Origin: Pseudomonas pudica
GTDB lineage: Bacteria; Pseudomonadota; Gammaproteobacteria; Pseudomonadales; Pseudomonadaceae
Length of the DNA: 64,000 nt
Direction of reading: 5' to 3'
NCBI RefSeq assembly: GCF_015680405.1
Contig: NZ_JADLJS010000010.1
Coordinates: 1-64,000 of the forward strand
Shown: piece after piece, positions 29,682 through 39,492 of the stretch
Position numbering within the stretch: the first letter of the stretch is position 1
How the letters are laid out: each line of letters begins with the position of its first letter
Notes under the pieces: model-generated
The model's database searches: none
Seen by the model: the letters and a program-made list of their open reading frames with translations, nothing else
What the model was told of the DNA's origin: nothing
Position numbers and translations under genes: made by a program

Positions 29682-30779
29682 GTGAATGCCCATGTTTTCA
29701 AACCCGACATGCCGCCACCGGTGAAAACCGTCGGCGTGCTCGCATGGATGCGTGCCAATCTGTTCTCCAGCTGGCTCAACACGCTGCTGACCCTGTTTGC
29801 CATCTACCTGGTATGGCTGATCGTGCCTCCGCTGCTGCAGTGGGCGTTGCTTGACGCCAACTGGGTCGGCACCACACGCGCCGACTGCACCAAGGAGGGC
29901 GCCTGCTGGGTGTTCGTGCAGCAGCGCTTCGGCCAGTTCATGTATGGCTACTACCCGGCCGAGTTGCGCTGGCGCGTGGACCTCACCGTGTGGCTTGCCG
30001 TGCTTGGCGCCGCGCCGCTGTTCATCAAGCGTTTCCCACGCAAGGCCTTCTACGGCCTGGGCTTCCTGGTGCTGTACCCGCTGCTGGCCTACACCCTCCT
30101 GCACGGGGGCGTGCTGGGCCTGGAAAACGTACCGACCAGCCAGTGGGGCGGGCTGATGCTGACCCTGGTGATCGCCACCGTGGGCATTGTCGGCGCATTG
30201 CCGCTGGGCATCCTGCTGGCCTTGGGGCGGCGCTCGAAGATGCCGGCGGTGAAGGTGGTATGCGTGACCTTCATCGAGTTCTGGCGTGGCGTGCCGCTGA
30301 TCACCGTGCTGTTCATGTCATCGGTGATGCTGCCGTTGTTCCTGCCTGAGGGCATGAGCTTCGACAAGCTGTTGCGGGCGATGATCGGCGTGATCCTGTT
30401 CCAGTCGGCGTACATCGCCGAGGTGGTGCGTGGTGGCCTGCAGGCCATCCCCAAGGGCCAGTACGAAGCTGCCGCGGCCATGGGCCTGGGCTACTGGCGG
30501 GCGATGGGCCTGGTGATTCTGCCGCAGGCGCTCAAGCTGGTGATCCCCGGCATCGTCAACACCTTCATTGCCTTGTTCAAGGACACCAGCCTGGTGATCA
30601 TCATCGGCCTGTTCGACCTGCTGAACAGCGTCAAGCAAGCCGCCGCCGACCCGGCCTGGCTGGGCATGGCCACCGAGGGCTACGTGTTCGCCGCCCTGGT
30701 GTTCTGGATTTTCTGTTTCGGTATGTCCCGCTACTCCATGCATCTGGAGCGCAAGCTGGACACTGGCCACAAGCGTTAG
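29682..30779 (+). CDS. aapM: Amino acid ABC transporter permease AapM
   Basis: This 365-residue permease starts at a GTG 10 bases after aapQ. It contains multiple membrane helices and the EAA-type loop [20 protein letters not shown] followed by [16 protein letters not shown]. It pairs with AapQ. The last gene of the unit, aapP, begins 10 bases later. Confidence 0.94.
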   Translation: MNAHVFKPDMPPPVKTVGVLAWMRANLFSSWLNTLLTLFAIYLVWLIVPPLLQWALLDANWVGTTRADCTKEGACWVFVQQRFGQFMYGYYPAELRWRVDLTVWLAVLGAAPLFIKRFPRKAFYGLGFLVLYPLLAYTLLHGGVLGLENVPTSQWGGLMLTLVIATVGIVGALPLGILLALGRRSKMPAVKVVCVTFIEFWRGVPLITVLFMSSVMLPLFLPEGMSFDKLLRAMIGVILFQSAYIAEVVRGGLQAIPKGQYEAAAAMGLGYWRAMGLVILPQALKLVIPGIVNTFIALFKDTSLVIIIGLFDLLNSVKQAAADPAWLGMATEGYVFAALVFWIFCFGMSRYSMHLERKLDTGHKR

Positions 30780-30789
30780 GAGTTTCGAA

Positions 30790-31554
30790 ATGAGTGAAGC
30801 GATCAAGCAGCCTGCCGGCCCCGAAGGCATCATCCAGATGCAGGGCGTGAACAAGTGGTACGGCCAGTTCCATGTGCTCAAGGACATCAACCTGAACGTG
30901 CGCCAGGGCGAGCGCATCGTGCTGTGCGGGCCGTCCGGCTCGGGCAAATCCACCACCATCCGTTGCCTCAACCGCCTGGAAGAGCACCAGCAGGGGCGCA
31001 TCGTGGTCGATGGTGTGGAGCTGACCAACGATCTCAAGCAGATCGAGGCCATTCGCCGCGAAGTGGGCATGGTGTTCCAGCACTTCAATCTGTTCCCGCA
31101 CCTGAGCATCCTGGAAAACTGCACCCTGGCGCCGATGTGGGTGCGCAAGATGCCACGGCGCAAGGCCGAGGAAATTGCCATGCACTATCTGGAGCGGGTG
31201 CGTATTCCGGAGCAGGCTCACAAGTACCCAGGGCAGTTGTCCGGTGGCCAGCAGCAGCGTGTGGCGATTGCCCGCGCGTTGTGCATGAAACCGAAAATCA
31301 TGCTGTTCGACGAGCCGACCTCGGCGCTGGACCCGGAAATGGTCAAGGAAGTGCTCGATACCATGGTGGGCCTGGCCGAGGATGGCATGACCATGCTCTG
31401 CGTGACCCACGAGATGGGCTTTGCCCGGACCGTGGCGAACCGGGTGATCTTCATGGACAAGGGCGAGATCGTCGAGCAGGCGGCGCCGGATGACTTCTTC
31501 GACCGGCCGCGCAGTGACCGGACCAAGTTGTTCCTGAGCCAGATCCTGCATTGA
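30790..31554 (+). CDS. aapP: Amino acid ABC transporter ATP-binding protein AapP
   Basis: AapP (254 residues) powers the importer. Walker A is GPSGSGKST, the Q-loop lies in [11 protein letters not shown], the signature is LSGGQQQR, and Walker B is [13 protein letters not shown] with the switch His in VTHEMGF. All are intact. The gene is followed by a hairpin-rich convergent terminator region shared with algW. Confidence 0.96.
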   Translation: MSEAIKQPAGPEGIIQMQGVNKWYGQFHVLKDINLNVRQGERIVLCGPSGSGKSTTIRCLNRLEEHQQGRIVVDGVELTNDLKQIEAIRREVGMVFQHFNLFPHLSILENCTLAPMWVRKMPRRKAEEIAMHYLERVRIPEQAHKYPGQLSGGQQQRVAIARALCMKPKIMLFDEPTSALDPEMVKEVLDTMVGLAEDGMTMLCVTHEMGFARTVANRVIFMDKGEIVEQAAPDDFFDRPRSDRTKLFLSQILH

Positions 31555-31557
31555 TGC

Positions 31558-31650
31558 AAAAGGGGCCGCTTTGCGGCCCATTTGCAGCACAAGGCTGCTC
31601 CTACAAAAGCGAATTTCGCCGCCTCTTGCAGGAGCAGCCTTGTGCTGCGA
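31558..31650. terminator. Convergent hairpins between aapP and algW
   Basis: A 17-nt palindrome (GGGCCGCTTTGCGGCCC at 31563-31579) lies close behind the aapP stop codon. It is followed by a long inverted repeat with arms GCAGCACAAGGCTGCTCCTA (31584-31603) and the inverse near 31629-31648, separated by about 25 bases. The latter is a second type of REP unit, also seen near 44.5 kb. Confidence 0.75.
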
Positions 31651-31678
31651 AGCAGCCCCTGGAGACCAGATCGAAGCC

Positions 31679-32839
31679 TTACTTCTCTTCCTTGGCGACT
31701 GCCGGCGCCGGTGGCGGCCGCAGCCCCACCTCGGCGATCAGCTTAAGCTGCTGCCCATTGCGCATCACTTCGATGGTGATCTTCTCGTTGGGCTTGATCC
31801 GCGCCACCTGGTTCATCGACTTGCGGCCGTCGCCGGCCGGCTCGCCGTTGATGCTCAGGATCACGTCACCCAGCTGCAGCCCGGCCTTGGCCGCCGGCCC
31901 TTCGCGGAAGATACCCGCCACCACGATGCCCGGGCGGTCCTTCATGCCGAACGATTCAGCCAGTTCCTGGCTCAGCGGCTGCACTTCGATGCCCAGCCAG
32001 CCACGGATCACCTGGCCGTGCTCGATGATCGACTTCATCACCTCCAGTGCCAGTTTCACCGGGATGGCGAAGCCGATGCCCTGTGAACCGCCGGACTTGG
32101 AGAAGATCGCCGTGTTGATACCGATCAGGTTGCCGTTGGCATCCACCAGCGCACCACCAGAGTTGCCCGGGTTGATCGCGGCGTCGGTCTGAATGAAGTC
32201 TTCGTAGTTGTTCAGGCCCAGCTGGTTGCGGCCAGTGGCGCTGATGATGCCCATGGTCACGGTCTGGCCGACCCCGAACGGGTTGCCGATGGCCAACGAC
32301 ACGTCGCCGATGTGAATGTTGTCGGAGCGGCCGATGGTGATCGCCGGCAGGCTCTTCAGGTCGATCTTCAGCACCGCAAGGTCGGTCTCCGGGTCGCTGC
32401 CGATGACCCGGGCCAGGGTTTCGCGGCCATCCTTCAGGGCTACGACGATCTGGTCGGCGCCGCTGGTGACGTGGTTGTTGGTCAGCAGGTAGCCCTCGGG
32501 GCTCATGATCACCGCCGAGCCCAGGCTTGATTCCCAGCGGCGCTGCTTGGGCAGGTTGTCACCGAAGAAACGGCGGAACTGCGGGTCTTCGAACAGCGGG
32601 TGGGCGCTCTTGTTCACCACCTTTGTGGTGTACAGGTTGACCACCGCCGGGGCGGCCAGGGTCACGGCGTCGGCGTAGGATACCGGGCCCTGCATGATCC
32701 GCGAGGTCTGCGGCGCCTGCTGCAGGTTGACGTCCTGGCTGGGGAGGCCGACCCACTCCGGGAAGCGCTGGATGATCAGCATGGCGATCAGTACGCCGGT
32801 AAGCAGGGGCCAGCCAAAATAACGCAAAGCCTTGAACAT
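31679..32839 (-). CDS. algW: Periplasmic serine protease AlgW (DegS family)
   Basis: AlgW (386 residues) is the inner-membrane-anchored protease that senses misfolded envelope proteins and makes the first cut in MucA, releasing AlgU. The start at 32839 has an AGGA site 8 bases upstream. One N-terminal membrane helix (about 10-24) is followed by a trypsin-like domain with the triad H123, D153 and S227 (GNSGGA) and a single PDZ domain (about 260-350). The protein ends in a Pro/Ala-rich tail. Its target pathway controls the algD promoter found 13 kb away. Confidence 0.96.
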   Translation of the reverse strand: MFKALRYFGWPLLTGVLIAMLIIQRFPEWVGLPSQDVNLQQAPQTSRIMQGPVSYADAVTLAAPAVVNLYTTKVVNKSAHPLFEDPQFRRFFGDNLPKQRRWESSLGSAVIMSPEGYLLTNNHVTSGADQIVVALKDGRETLARVIGSDPETDLAVLKIDLKSLPAITIGRSDNIHIGDVSLAIGNPFGVGQTVTMGIISATGRNQLGLNNYEDFIQTDAAINPGNSGGALVDANGNLIGINTAIFSKSGGSQGIGFAIPVKLALEVMKSIIEHGQVIRGWLGIEVQPLSQELAESFGMKDRPGIVVAGIFREGPAAKAGLQLGDVILSINGEPAGDGRKSMNQVARIKPNEKITIEVMRNGQQLKLIAEVGLRPPPAPAVAKEEK

Positions 32840-33007
32840 GAATGAATCCTGGAAAGAGCCGGGGACGGTGACCGTGCGGTGGGGCATGAGCGCGCGCGAT
32901 CATACACCGGTTCCCCCAGTGCCGGCGACGGCCCATAATGGCCGGCATTATACGGGCGTTGCATGGGCGTTGTGCCCGAGAAAAACGCAGATTTCGAGGA
33001 GATTTTC

Positions 33008-33766
33008 ATGGCCGTCGCTCTCAACACCCTGGTCGAGGAAGCCGAGCGTTACCTGAGCAGCGCGAAGATCCAGGATTATTGCCCCAATGGCCTGCAGGTC
33101 GAAGGCCGGCCGCAGGTCAGCCGAATCGTCAGCGGCGTTACCGCCAGCCAGGCGCTGCTGGATGCGGCGGTCGAGGCTGAGGCCGACCTGGTGCTGGTGC
33201 ACCATGGCTACTTCTGGAAGGGTGAGAACCCTTGTATCACCGGCATCCGGCAGCGCCGGCTGAAGACCCTGTTGAACAACGACATCAGCCTGCTGGCGTT
33301 CCACCTGCCGCTGGATGTGCACCCGGACGTGGGCAACAACGTGCAACTGGCGCGGCAGCTGGACATCACCGTCGAAGGGCCGCTGGACCCGGAGAACCCC
33401 AAGGTGGTCGGCCTGGTCGGCTCGCTGGCCGAACCGATGACTGCGCTCGACTTTGCCCGACGGGTGCGTGAGGTGCTGGGGCGTGAGCCTCTGCTGGTCG
33501 AAGGTGAGCAGATGATTCGCCGGGTCGGCTGGTGCACGGGGGGCGGGCAGGGCTACATCGACACCGCGATCGCGGCCGGGGTAGACCTTTACCTGACCGG
33601 CGAGGCGTCGGAGCAGACCTACCATAGTGCTCGCGAGAATGGTGTCAGCTTCATTGCCGCCGGGCACCACGCCACCGAGCGGTATGGGGTGCAGGCGCTG
33701 GGGGATTACCTGGCGCGGCGCTTTGCCGTGGAGCACCTGTTCATCGATTGCCCGAACCCGATCTGA
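33008..33766 (+). CDS. NIF3-like dinuclear metal-binding family protein
   Basis: This 252-residue member of the NIF3/YbgI family starts at the ATG at 33008 behind a GAGGA site. Likely metal-binding blocks are visible: LVHHGYFW, FHLPLDVHPDVGNN and AGHHATERYG. The biochemical role of the family is not settled (a GTP cyclohydrolase-like fold has been noted). It is divergent from algW, an arrangement also found in P. aeruginosa. Confidence 0.92.
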   Translation: MAVALNTLVEEAERYLSSAKIQDYCPNGLQVEGRPQVSRIVSGVTASQALLDAAVEAEADLVLVHHGYFWKGENPCITGIRQRRLKTLLNNDISLLAFHLPLDVHPDVGNNVQLARQLDITVEGPLDPENPKVVGLVGSLAEPMTALDFARRVREVLGREPLLVEGEQMIRRVGWCTGGGQGYIDTAIAAGVDLYLTGEASEQTYHSARENGVSFIAAGHHATERYGVQALGDYLARRFAVEHLFIDCPNPI

Positions 33767-33780
33767 CATCGGCGTCGCCT

Positions 33781-33868
33781 TCTTCGCGGGCGCGGCCCCC
33801 CCCCCCACGGGGGCCGGGGTCCCCGTGGGGGGGGGGGGGGCCCCGCGAAGGGCCGCAGAGCGGCCCCA
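33781..33868. repeat. Palindrome with long C and G runs, REP-like ends
   Basis: Outer arms resemble half REPs (TTCGCGGG and CCCCGCGAA). Inside lie 11 consecutive C (33796-33806) and 14 consecutive G (33827-33840) around a GGGGCCGGGGTCCCC-like centre. A 17-nt palindrome GGGCCGCAGAGCGGCCC follows at 33850-33866. The composition is unlike any normal REP here, so it may be a badly resolved hairpin in the assembly. Confidence 0.6.
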
Positions 33869-34008
33869 ATTCCAGCCCAAACCCCCAGTCATATCGTTAG
33901 ACTTTTTCGATCTAGCCAGCCTCCTAAATAGAAGCAGCTGCTGTGATAAAGTGGCTCGCTCGAACACGGCCCGCAGGCCGTCCATAAGATCGTTTTTCGT
34001 GAGTAGCC

Positions 34009-34926
34009 ATGGTCGACAAACTGACGCACTTGAAACAGCTGGAGGCGGAGAGCATCCACATCATCCGCGAGGTGGCCGCCGAGTTCGACAACCCGGTGAT
34101 GCTGTACTCGATCGGCAAGGATTCCGCCGTGATGCTGCACCTGGCGCGCAAGGCCTTCTTCCCGGGCAAGCTGCCGTTCCCGGTGATGCACGTCGACACT
34201 CAGTGGAAATTCCAGGAGATGTACAGCTTCCGCGACAAGATGGTCGAGGAAATGGGCCTGGAGCTGATCACCCACGTCAACCCCGAGGGTGTGGCGCAGG
34301 GCATCAACCCGTTCACCCATGGCAGCTCCAAGCACACCGACATCATGAAGACCCAGGGCCTGAAGCAGGCGCTGGACAAGCATGGTTTCGATGCCGCCTT
34401 CGGTGGTGCGCGCCGCGACGAAGAGAAATCGCGGGCCAAGGAGCGCGTGTACTCGTTCCGTGACAGCAAGCACCGCTGGGACCCGAAGAACCAGCGCCCG
34501 GAACTGTGGAACGTTTACAACGGCAAGGTCAACAAGGGCGAGTCGATCCGCGTCTTCCCGCTGTCGAACTGGACCGAACTGGACATCTGGCAGTACATCT
34601 ACCTCGAAGGCATCCCGATCGTGCCCCTGTACTTTGCCGCCGAGCGTGAAGTGATCGAGAAGAACGGCACCCTGATCATGATCGACGACGAGCGCATCCT
34701 CGAACATCTCACCGACGAAGAGAAAGCGCGCATCGTCAAGAAGAAGGTGCGTTTCCGTACCCTCGGCTGCTACCCATTGACGGGTGCTGTCGAGTCGGAA
34801 GCCGAGACCCTGACGGACATCATCCAGGAAATGCTCCTGACCCGTACGTCCGAACGCCAGGGCCGTGTCATCGACCACGATGGCGCCGGTTCCATGGAAG
34901 ACAAGAAACGCCAAGGCTACTTCTAA
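34009..34926 (+). CDS. cysD: Sulfate adenylyltransferase subunit 2 CysD
   Basis: CysD (305 residues) is the small subunit of ATP sulfurylase, forming APS from sulfate and ATP. The N-type ATP pyrophosphatase signature [12 protein letters not shown] is at about residues 38-49, and the block HVDTQWKF follows. It lies 15 bases upstream of cysNC, and the two form the sulfate activation operon. The C-terminal [20 protein letters not shown] is typical. Confidence 0.97.
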   Translation: MVDKLTHLKQLEAESIHIIREVAAEFDNPVMLYSIGKDSAVMLHLARKAFFPGKLPFPVMHVDTQWKFQEMYSFRDKMVEEMGLELITHVNPEGVAQGINPFTHGSSKHTDIMKTQGLKQALDKHGFDAAFGGARRDEEKSRAKERVYSFRDSKHRWDPKNQRPELWNVYNGKVNKGESIRVFPLSNWTELDIWQYIYLEGIPIVPLYFAAEREVIEKNGTLIMIDDERILEHLTDEEKARIVKKKVRFRTLGCYPLTGAVESEAETLTDIIQEMLLTRTSERQGRVIDHDGAGSMEDKKRQGYF

Positions 34927-34941
34927 TTTCAGGGTTACTCC

Positions 34942-36843
34942 ATGTCGCACCAATCTGATCTGATCAGCGAGGACATCCTCGCCTACCTGGCCCAGCACGA
35001 GCGCAAGGAACTGCTGCGCTTCCTGACCTGCGGCAACGTCGACGATGGCAAGAGCACCCTGATCGGGCGCCTGCTGCACGACTCGAAGATGATCTACGAG
35101 GACCACCTCGAGGCCATCACCCGTGATTCGAAGAAAGTCGGCACCACCGGGGAGGAAGTCGACCTGGCACTGCTGGTCGACGGTCTGCAGGCCGAGCGCG
35201 AGCAGGGCATCACCATCGATGTCGCCTACCGCTACTTCTCCACCGCCAAGCGCAAGTTCATCATTGCCGACACCCCAGGCCATGAGCAGTACACCCGCAA
35301 CATGGCTACCGGTGCGTCCACCTGCGACCTGGCGATCATCCTGGTCGACGCCCGCTACGGCGTGCAGACCCAGACTCGCCGCCACAGCTACATTGCCTCG
35401 TTGCTGGGCATCAAGCATATCGTGGTCGCGGTCAACAAGATGGACCTCAAGGGCTTCGATCAGGATGTCTTCGAGTCGATCAAGGCCGACTATCTGAAGT
35501 TCGCCGAAGCCATCAAGCTGACCCCGAGCAGCCTGCATTTCGTGCCGATGTCGGCGCTCAAGGGCGACAACGTGGTCAACCATAGCGAGCGTTCGCCGTG
35601 GTACGCCGGCCCTACGCTGATGGAAATCCTCGAAACCGTCGAAGTGTCGGCCGACCGCAACTTCACCGACCTGCGCTTCCCGGTGCAGTACGTCAACCGT
35701 CCGAACCTGAACTTCCGTGGCTTCGCCGGCACCATCGCCAGCGGTGTGGTGCACAAGGGCGACGAAATCGTCGTGCTGCCGTCGGGCAAGAGCAGCCGCG
35801 TCAAGTCCATCGTCACCTACGAAGGCGAGCTGGAAAACGCAGGCCCTGGCCAGGCCGTGACCCTGACCATGGAAGACGAGATCGACATCTCCCGTGGCGA
35901 CCTGCTGGTGCATGCCGACAACGTCCCGCCGGTCACCGACCAGTTCGACGCCATGCTGGTGTGGATGGCCGAGGAACCGATGCTCCCGGGCAAGAAATAC
36001 GACATCAAGCGCGCCACCAGCTACGTACCGGGCTCGATTGCCAGCATCACCCACAAGGTTGATGTGAACACTCTGGAGCAGGGCGCTGCCAGCGCGCTAC
36101 AGCTGAACGAAATCGGCCGCGTCAAGGTGTCCCTGGACGCCTCGATCGCTCTGGACGGTTACGACAGCAACCGCACTACTGGTGCGTTCATCGTCATCGA
36201 CCGCCTGACCAATGGCACCGTTGGCGCTGGCATGATCATCGCCCCTCCAGTCCTGCCGCACGGCAGCACCGGCCATCATGGCAAGCTGTGCCATGTGGCC
36301 ACAGAAGAGCGTGCCCTGCGCTTCGGCCAGCAGCCTGCCACCGTGTTGTTCAGCGGCCTGTCCGGCGCTGGCAAGAGCACGTTGGCCTACGCCGTGGAGC
36401 GCAAGCTGTTCGACATGGGCCGTGCGGTGTACGTGCTCGACGGCCAGAACCTGCGCCACGACCTGAACAAGGGTTTGCCACAGGACCGCGCCGGCCGCAC
36501 CGAGAACTGGCGCCGCGCCGCCCATGTGGCGCGCCAGTTCAACGAAGCCGGTCTGCTGACCCTGGCAGCGTTCGTGGCCCCGGATGCCGAAGGCCGCGAA
36601 CAGGCCAAGGCGTTGATCGGCAAGGAGCGCCTGGTGACCGTTTACGTCCAGGCCTCGCCGCTGGCCTGCCGTGAGCGTGACCCGCAAGGCTTGTACGCTG
36701 CTGGTGGCGACAACATCCCGGGCGAAAGCTTCCCGTACGATGTGCCGCTGGACGCAGACCTTGTGATCGACACCCAGGCCACCAGCGTGGACGAGGGCGT
36801 GAAACAGGTGCTGGACGTGCTGCGTCAGCGTGGCGCGATCTAA
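34942..36843 (+). CDS. cysNC: Bifunctional sulfate adenylyltransferase subunit 1 / APS kinase CysNC
   Basis: This 633-residue fusion joins the GTPase subunit of ATP sulfurylase (CysN) to APS kinase (CysC). The GTPase shows GNVDDGKST (about 31-39), [12 protein letters not shown] and NKMD. The APS kinase begins after residue 450, with a P-loop GLSGAGKST near 472-480 and later [17 protein letters not shown]. It should produce PAPS from sulfate together with CysD. The gene ends in a rho-independent terminator. Confidence 0.97.
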   Translation: MSHQSDLISEDILAYLAQHERKELLRFLTCGNVDDGKSTLIGRLLHDSKMIYEDHLEAITRDSKKVGTTGEEVDLALLVDGLQAEREQGITIDVAYRYFSTAKRKFIIADTPGHEQYTRNMATGASTCDLAIILVDARYGVQTQTRRHSYIASLLGIKHIVVAVNKMDLKGFDQDVFESIKADYLKFAEAIKLTPSSLHFVPMSALKGDNVVNHSERSPWYAGPTLMEILETVEVSADRNFTDLRFPVQYVNRPNLNFRGFAGTIASGVVHKGDEIVVLPSGKSSRVKSIVTYEGELENAGPGQAVTLTMEDEIDISRGDLLVHADNVPPVTDQFDAMLVWMAEEPMLPGKKYDIKRATSYVPGSIASITHKVDVNTLEQGAASALQLNEIGRVKVSLDASIALDGYDSNRTTGAFIVIDRLTNGTVGAGMIIAPPVLPHGSTGHHGKLCHVATEERALRFGQQPATVLFSGLSGAGKSTLAYAVERKLFDMGRAVYVLDGQNLRHDLNKGLPQDRAGRTENWRRAAHVARQFNEAGLLTLAAFVAPDAEGREQAKALIGKERLVTVYVQASPLACRERDPQGLYAAGGDNIPGESFPYDVPLDADLVIDTQATSVDEGVKQVLDVLRQRGAI

Positions 36844-36860
36844 GCGCCAGACTGCAAGAG

Positions 36861-36886
36861 AAAACCCGCTTCGGCGGGTTTTTTTA
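36861..36886 (+). terminator. Rho-independent terminator after cysNC
   Basis: The stem AAACCCGC-TTCG-GCGGGTTT carries the stable TTCG loop and runs into a T tract. It lies about 18 bases after the stop codon. Confidence 0.92.
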
Positions 36887-37000
36887 TGGGGTAACTAGAG
36901 GCGCATTGCCTTTTCCTGCGCTAACAAGCAAGAAGTCCGACTATTGCGTAGAAGACCGTTCACTCACCCTGTGTGCTCCTACAATCAAGGAGACGCAACG

Positions 37001-37375
37001 GTGAAAATCACCAACCATTTTGCAGCATTGACACTGATATTGGCTGTTGGGTTATCGGGCTCGGCAAGTGCCGACTTGGGTTCCAAATGCTGCCCGTTCA
37101 GTGATGCACGCCTGAAGACGGATGTAAAGGAACTGCTGAATTCCACCGACACCCTGTTGAAGATTCACGGCGTGCGGATGAAGTGGAAAGAGTCCGGTCG
37201 AGATGATATCGGTGTGATCGCCCAGGATGTGCAGAAGATCTATCCGGAGCTGGTACATGAAAAGGACGGCCTGCTGACAGTGGATTACGAAAAGCTGGTT
37301 GCGCCGTTGATCGAATCTGTTCGCGAACTGGATCGTCGAATAACGGCTCTGGAAAAATCCAGCATCTCGCACTAG
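37001..37375 (+). CDS. Small exported protein consisting of a peptidase S74 chaperone domain
   Basis: The protein has 124 residues from a GTG at 37001 with an AAGGAG site 8 bases upstream. A signal peptide (hydrophobic residues 7-20, ASA cleavage near 24) is followed by GSKCCPF and then an S74 domain: SDARLKTDV at 34-42, IGVIAQDVQKIYPELV, LLTVDYEKLVAPLIE, and a C-terminal heptad-like helix. S74 domains usually sit at the C-terminus of phage tail spikes and cleave themselves before the Ser-Asp; here the Ser-Asp is almost at the mature N-terminus. Local composition is more AT-rich than that of the neighbours. The function is unknown. Confidence 0.8.
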   Translation: MKITNHFAALTLILAVGLSGSASADLGSKCCPFSDARLKTDVKELLNSTDTLLKIHGVRMKWKESGRDDIGVIAQDVQKIYPELVHEKDGLLTVDYEKLVAPLIESVRELDRRITALEKSSISH

Positions 37376-37544
37376 TCGCTGGACAGAGCAAGCCAGGCGC
37401 TGATCTGCGAGGAGTGCCTGGTGTTCGCTGTAACATTTCAAGCGTCTATCAGGTCGAGCACCATAAAAAACCGAAAAGTTGCCCTATAAAAAAATGTCGA
37501 GTCGAATCGGGCAACGAAGTGCCATTTCCGTGACGATAGTCAGT

Positions 37545-38024
37545 TCAAATATGTTTTTCCGATACCGGAATTACCCGCCGTTCCTTCACCGCCTTATAGG
37601 AAAAGCTCGAATAGATCTCCTTCACCCCCGGCAACCGCTGCAGCACTTCCCGGGTGAACTCCCCAAACGACTCCAGATCCCGCGCCAGAATCTCCAGCAA
37701 GAAGTCGTAGCGCCCGGAGATGTTGTGGCAGGCGACAATCTCGGGAATTTCCATCAGCCGCTGCTCGAACGCCAGCGCCATGTCCTTGGTGTGCGAGTCC
37801 ATCATGATGCTGACGAACGCGGTCACGCCAAACCCCAGCGACTTGGGCGACAGGATGGCCTGGTAGCCGGTGATGTAGCCGTTGTCCTCCAGCAATTTGA
37901 CCCGCCGCCAGCACGGCGAGGTGGTCAGCGCTACCTGGTCGGCAAGTTCGGCAACGGTGAGGCGGGCGTTGTCCTGCAGGGCAGCGAGCAGGGCGCGGTC
38001 GGTGCGGTCGAGGCTTGAAGGCAT
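37545..38024 (-). CDS. mdeR: Lrp/AsnC family transcriptional regulator (MdeR-like)
   Basis: This 159-residue regulator has an N-terminal winged helix (LDRTDRALLAALQDNARLTV, then a recognition region TTSPCWRRVKLLEDNGYI) and a C-terminal RAM effector domain. The start at 38024 has AGGAGG 7 bases upstream. It is divergent from the methionine gamma-lyase gene, like MdeR of P. putida, which activates mdeA in response to methionine. The symbol is by context and resemblance. Confidence 0.82.
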   Translation of the reverse strand: MPSSLDRTDRALLAALQDNARLTVAELADQVALTTSPCWRRVKLLEDNGYITGYQAILSPKSLGFGVTAFVSIMMDSHTKDMALAFEQRLMEIPEIVACHNISGRYDFLLEILARDLESFGEFTREVLQRLPGVKEIYSSFSYKAVKERRVIPVSEKHI

Positions 38025-38151
38025 GTTTTGCCCTCCTGGTCCGGTAATTGTTGTTTTTGTTCCAGAAAGCACGCGTATGCGTGGGTCATTTTGGAAAAAT
38101 TCGGGCAGCTCGGTGGCATAAGCTTATAGCAAACCACAAGAGGCTGTTGCC

Positions 38152-39348
38152 ATGCGCGACTCCCATAACAACACCGGTTTTTCCACACGGGCCATTCACC
38201 ATGGCTACGACCCGCTTTCCCACGGTGGCGCCCTGGTGCCGCCGGTGTACCAGACCGCTACTTATGCCTTCCCCACCGTGGAATACGGCGCTGCGTGCTT
38301 TGCCGGGGAGGAGCCTGGGCATTTCTACAGTCGCATCTCCAACCCTACCCTGGCCCTGCTGGAACAGCGCATGGCCTCGCTGGAGGGCGGTGAGGCGGGG
38401 TTGGCATTGGCGTCGGGCATGGGGGCCATCACCTCGACGATCTGGACCCTGCTGCGCCCCGGTGATGAGCTGATCGTCGGGCGTACTTTGTACGGCTGCA
38501 CCTTTGCCTTCCTTCACCATGGCATTGGCGAATTCGGGGTGAAGATCCGCCATGTAGACCTGAACGATGCCAAAGCCCTGAAAGCGGCGATCAACAGCAA
38601 AACGCGGATGATCTATTTCGAAACGCCGGCCAACCCCAACATGCAGCTGGTGGATATCGCTGCGGTGGCCGAGGCGGTGCGCGGGCATGATGTGCATGTG
38701 GTGGTCGACAACACCTACTGCACACCCTACCTGCAGCGGCCGCTGGAGCTGGGGGCGGACCTGGTGGTGCATTCGGCGACCAAGTACCTCAGTGGCCACG
38801 GTGATATCACTGCCGGGCTGGTGGTGGGGCGCAAGGCGTTGGTCGACCGCATTCGCCTGGAAGGGCTGAAGGACATGACCGGGGCGGTGCTGTCGCCCCA
38901 CGATGCAGCGCTGCTGATGCGCGGGATCAAGACCCTGGCCCTGCGCATGGACCGCCATAGTGCCAATGCCCAGCATGTGGCGGAGTTTCTGGCTCGGCAG
39001 CCGCAGGTGGAGCTGATTCACTACCCGGGGTTGCCGTCGTTTGCCCAGTACGAGCTGGCGCAGCGGCAGATGCGTTTGCCGGGCGGGATGATCGCATTCG
39101 AGCTCAAAGGGGGTATCGAGGCCGGGCGCAGGTTCATGAATGCCCTGCAACTGTTTGCCCGGGCGGTGAGCTTGGGCGATGCCGAGTCACTGGCGCAGCA
39201 CCCGGCGAGCATGACCCATTCCAGCTATACGCCGCAGGAGCGGGCGCATCACGGGATATCGGAGGGGCTGGTGCGCTTGTCGGTGGGGTTGGAAGATGTG
39301 GAGGACCTGCTGGCGGATGTCGAGCAGGCGCTGGAGGCTTGCAGCTAG
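38152..39348 (+). CDS. mdeA: L-methionine gamma-lyase
   Basis: This PLP enzyme (398 residues, the same length as P. putida MdeA) splits methionine into methanethiol, ammonia and 2-oxobutyrate. The key residues keep P. putida numbering: Y59 and R61 (HFYSRISNP), C116 (LYGCTFAF, distinctive for the gamma-lyase), and the PLP lysine K211 (SATKYLSGH). Lineages with Gly or other residues at position 116 are usually cystathionine enzymes, so methionine lyase is favoured. It is divergent from the Lrp regulator, 127 bases apart, and lies close to the cys genes. Confidence 0.92.
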   Translation: MRDSHNNTGFSTRAIHHGYDPLSHGGALVPPVYQTATYAFPTVEYGAACFAGEEPGHFYSRISNPTLALLEQRMASLEGGEAGLALASGMGAITSTIWTLLRPGDELIVGRTLYGCTFAFLHHGIGEFGVKIRHVDLNDAKALKAAINSKTRMIYFETPANPNMQLVDIAAVAEAVRGHDVHVVVDNTYCTPYLQRPLELGADLVVHSATKYLSGHGDITAGLVVGRKALVDRIRLEGLKDMTGAVLSPHDAALLMRGIKTLALRMDRHSANAQHVAEFLARQPQVELIHYPGLPSFAQYELAQRQMRLPGGMIAFELKGGIEAGRRFMNALQLFARAVSLGDAESLAQHPASMTHSSYTPQERAHHGISEGLVRLSVGLEDVEDLLADVEQALEACS

Positions 39349-39456
39349 GTTGCCCGGGCCGGTCTCTTCGCGGGTCAGGCGTAGTATTTGAAACCTGCGC
39401 CGACCCTGTAGGAGCGGGTTCACCCTCGAAGAGGCCAGTGAATCCAGCCCACAAAA

Positions 39457-39476
39457 AAGGCCTCTTGCGAGGCCTT
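39457..39476 (-). terminator. Rho-independent terminator after zapG
   Basis: The palindrome AAGGCCTCTTGCGAGGCCTT has an A run on its left (39453-39458), which is a T tract for minus-strand transcripts. It lies 16 bases beyond the zapG stop codon. A degenerate REP pair (about 39358-39436) lies between it and the end of mdeA. Confidence 0.85.
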
Positions 39477-39492
39477 GTTCATGTTCGGCAGA

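Noticed and set aside
33889-36054. Open frame of 721 codons opposite cysD and cysNC
   Set aside because: It is a mirror of conserved coding DNA, with a composition dominated by Val, His, Asp and Gln and no start signal.
36944-37375. Prophage or tail-fibre remnant
   Set aside because: Only an S74 fold was found. No capsid, tail, integrase or lysis genes lie nearby, and the flanking genes are normal core genes.
38152-39348. Cystathionine gamma-synthase or beta-lyase assignment
   Set aside because: Cys at position 116, the length and the divergent Lrp regulator all favour methionine gamma-lyase.
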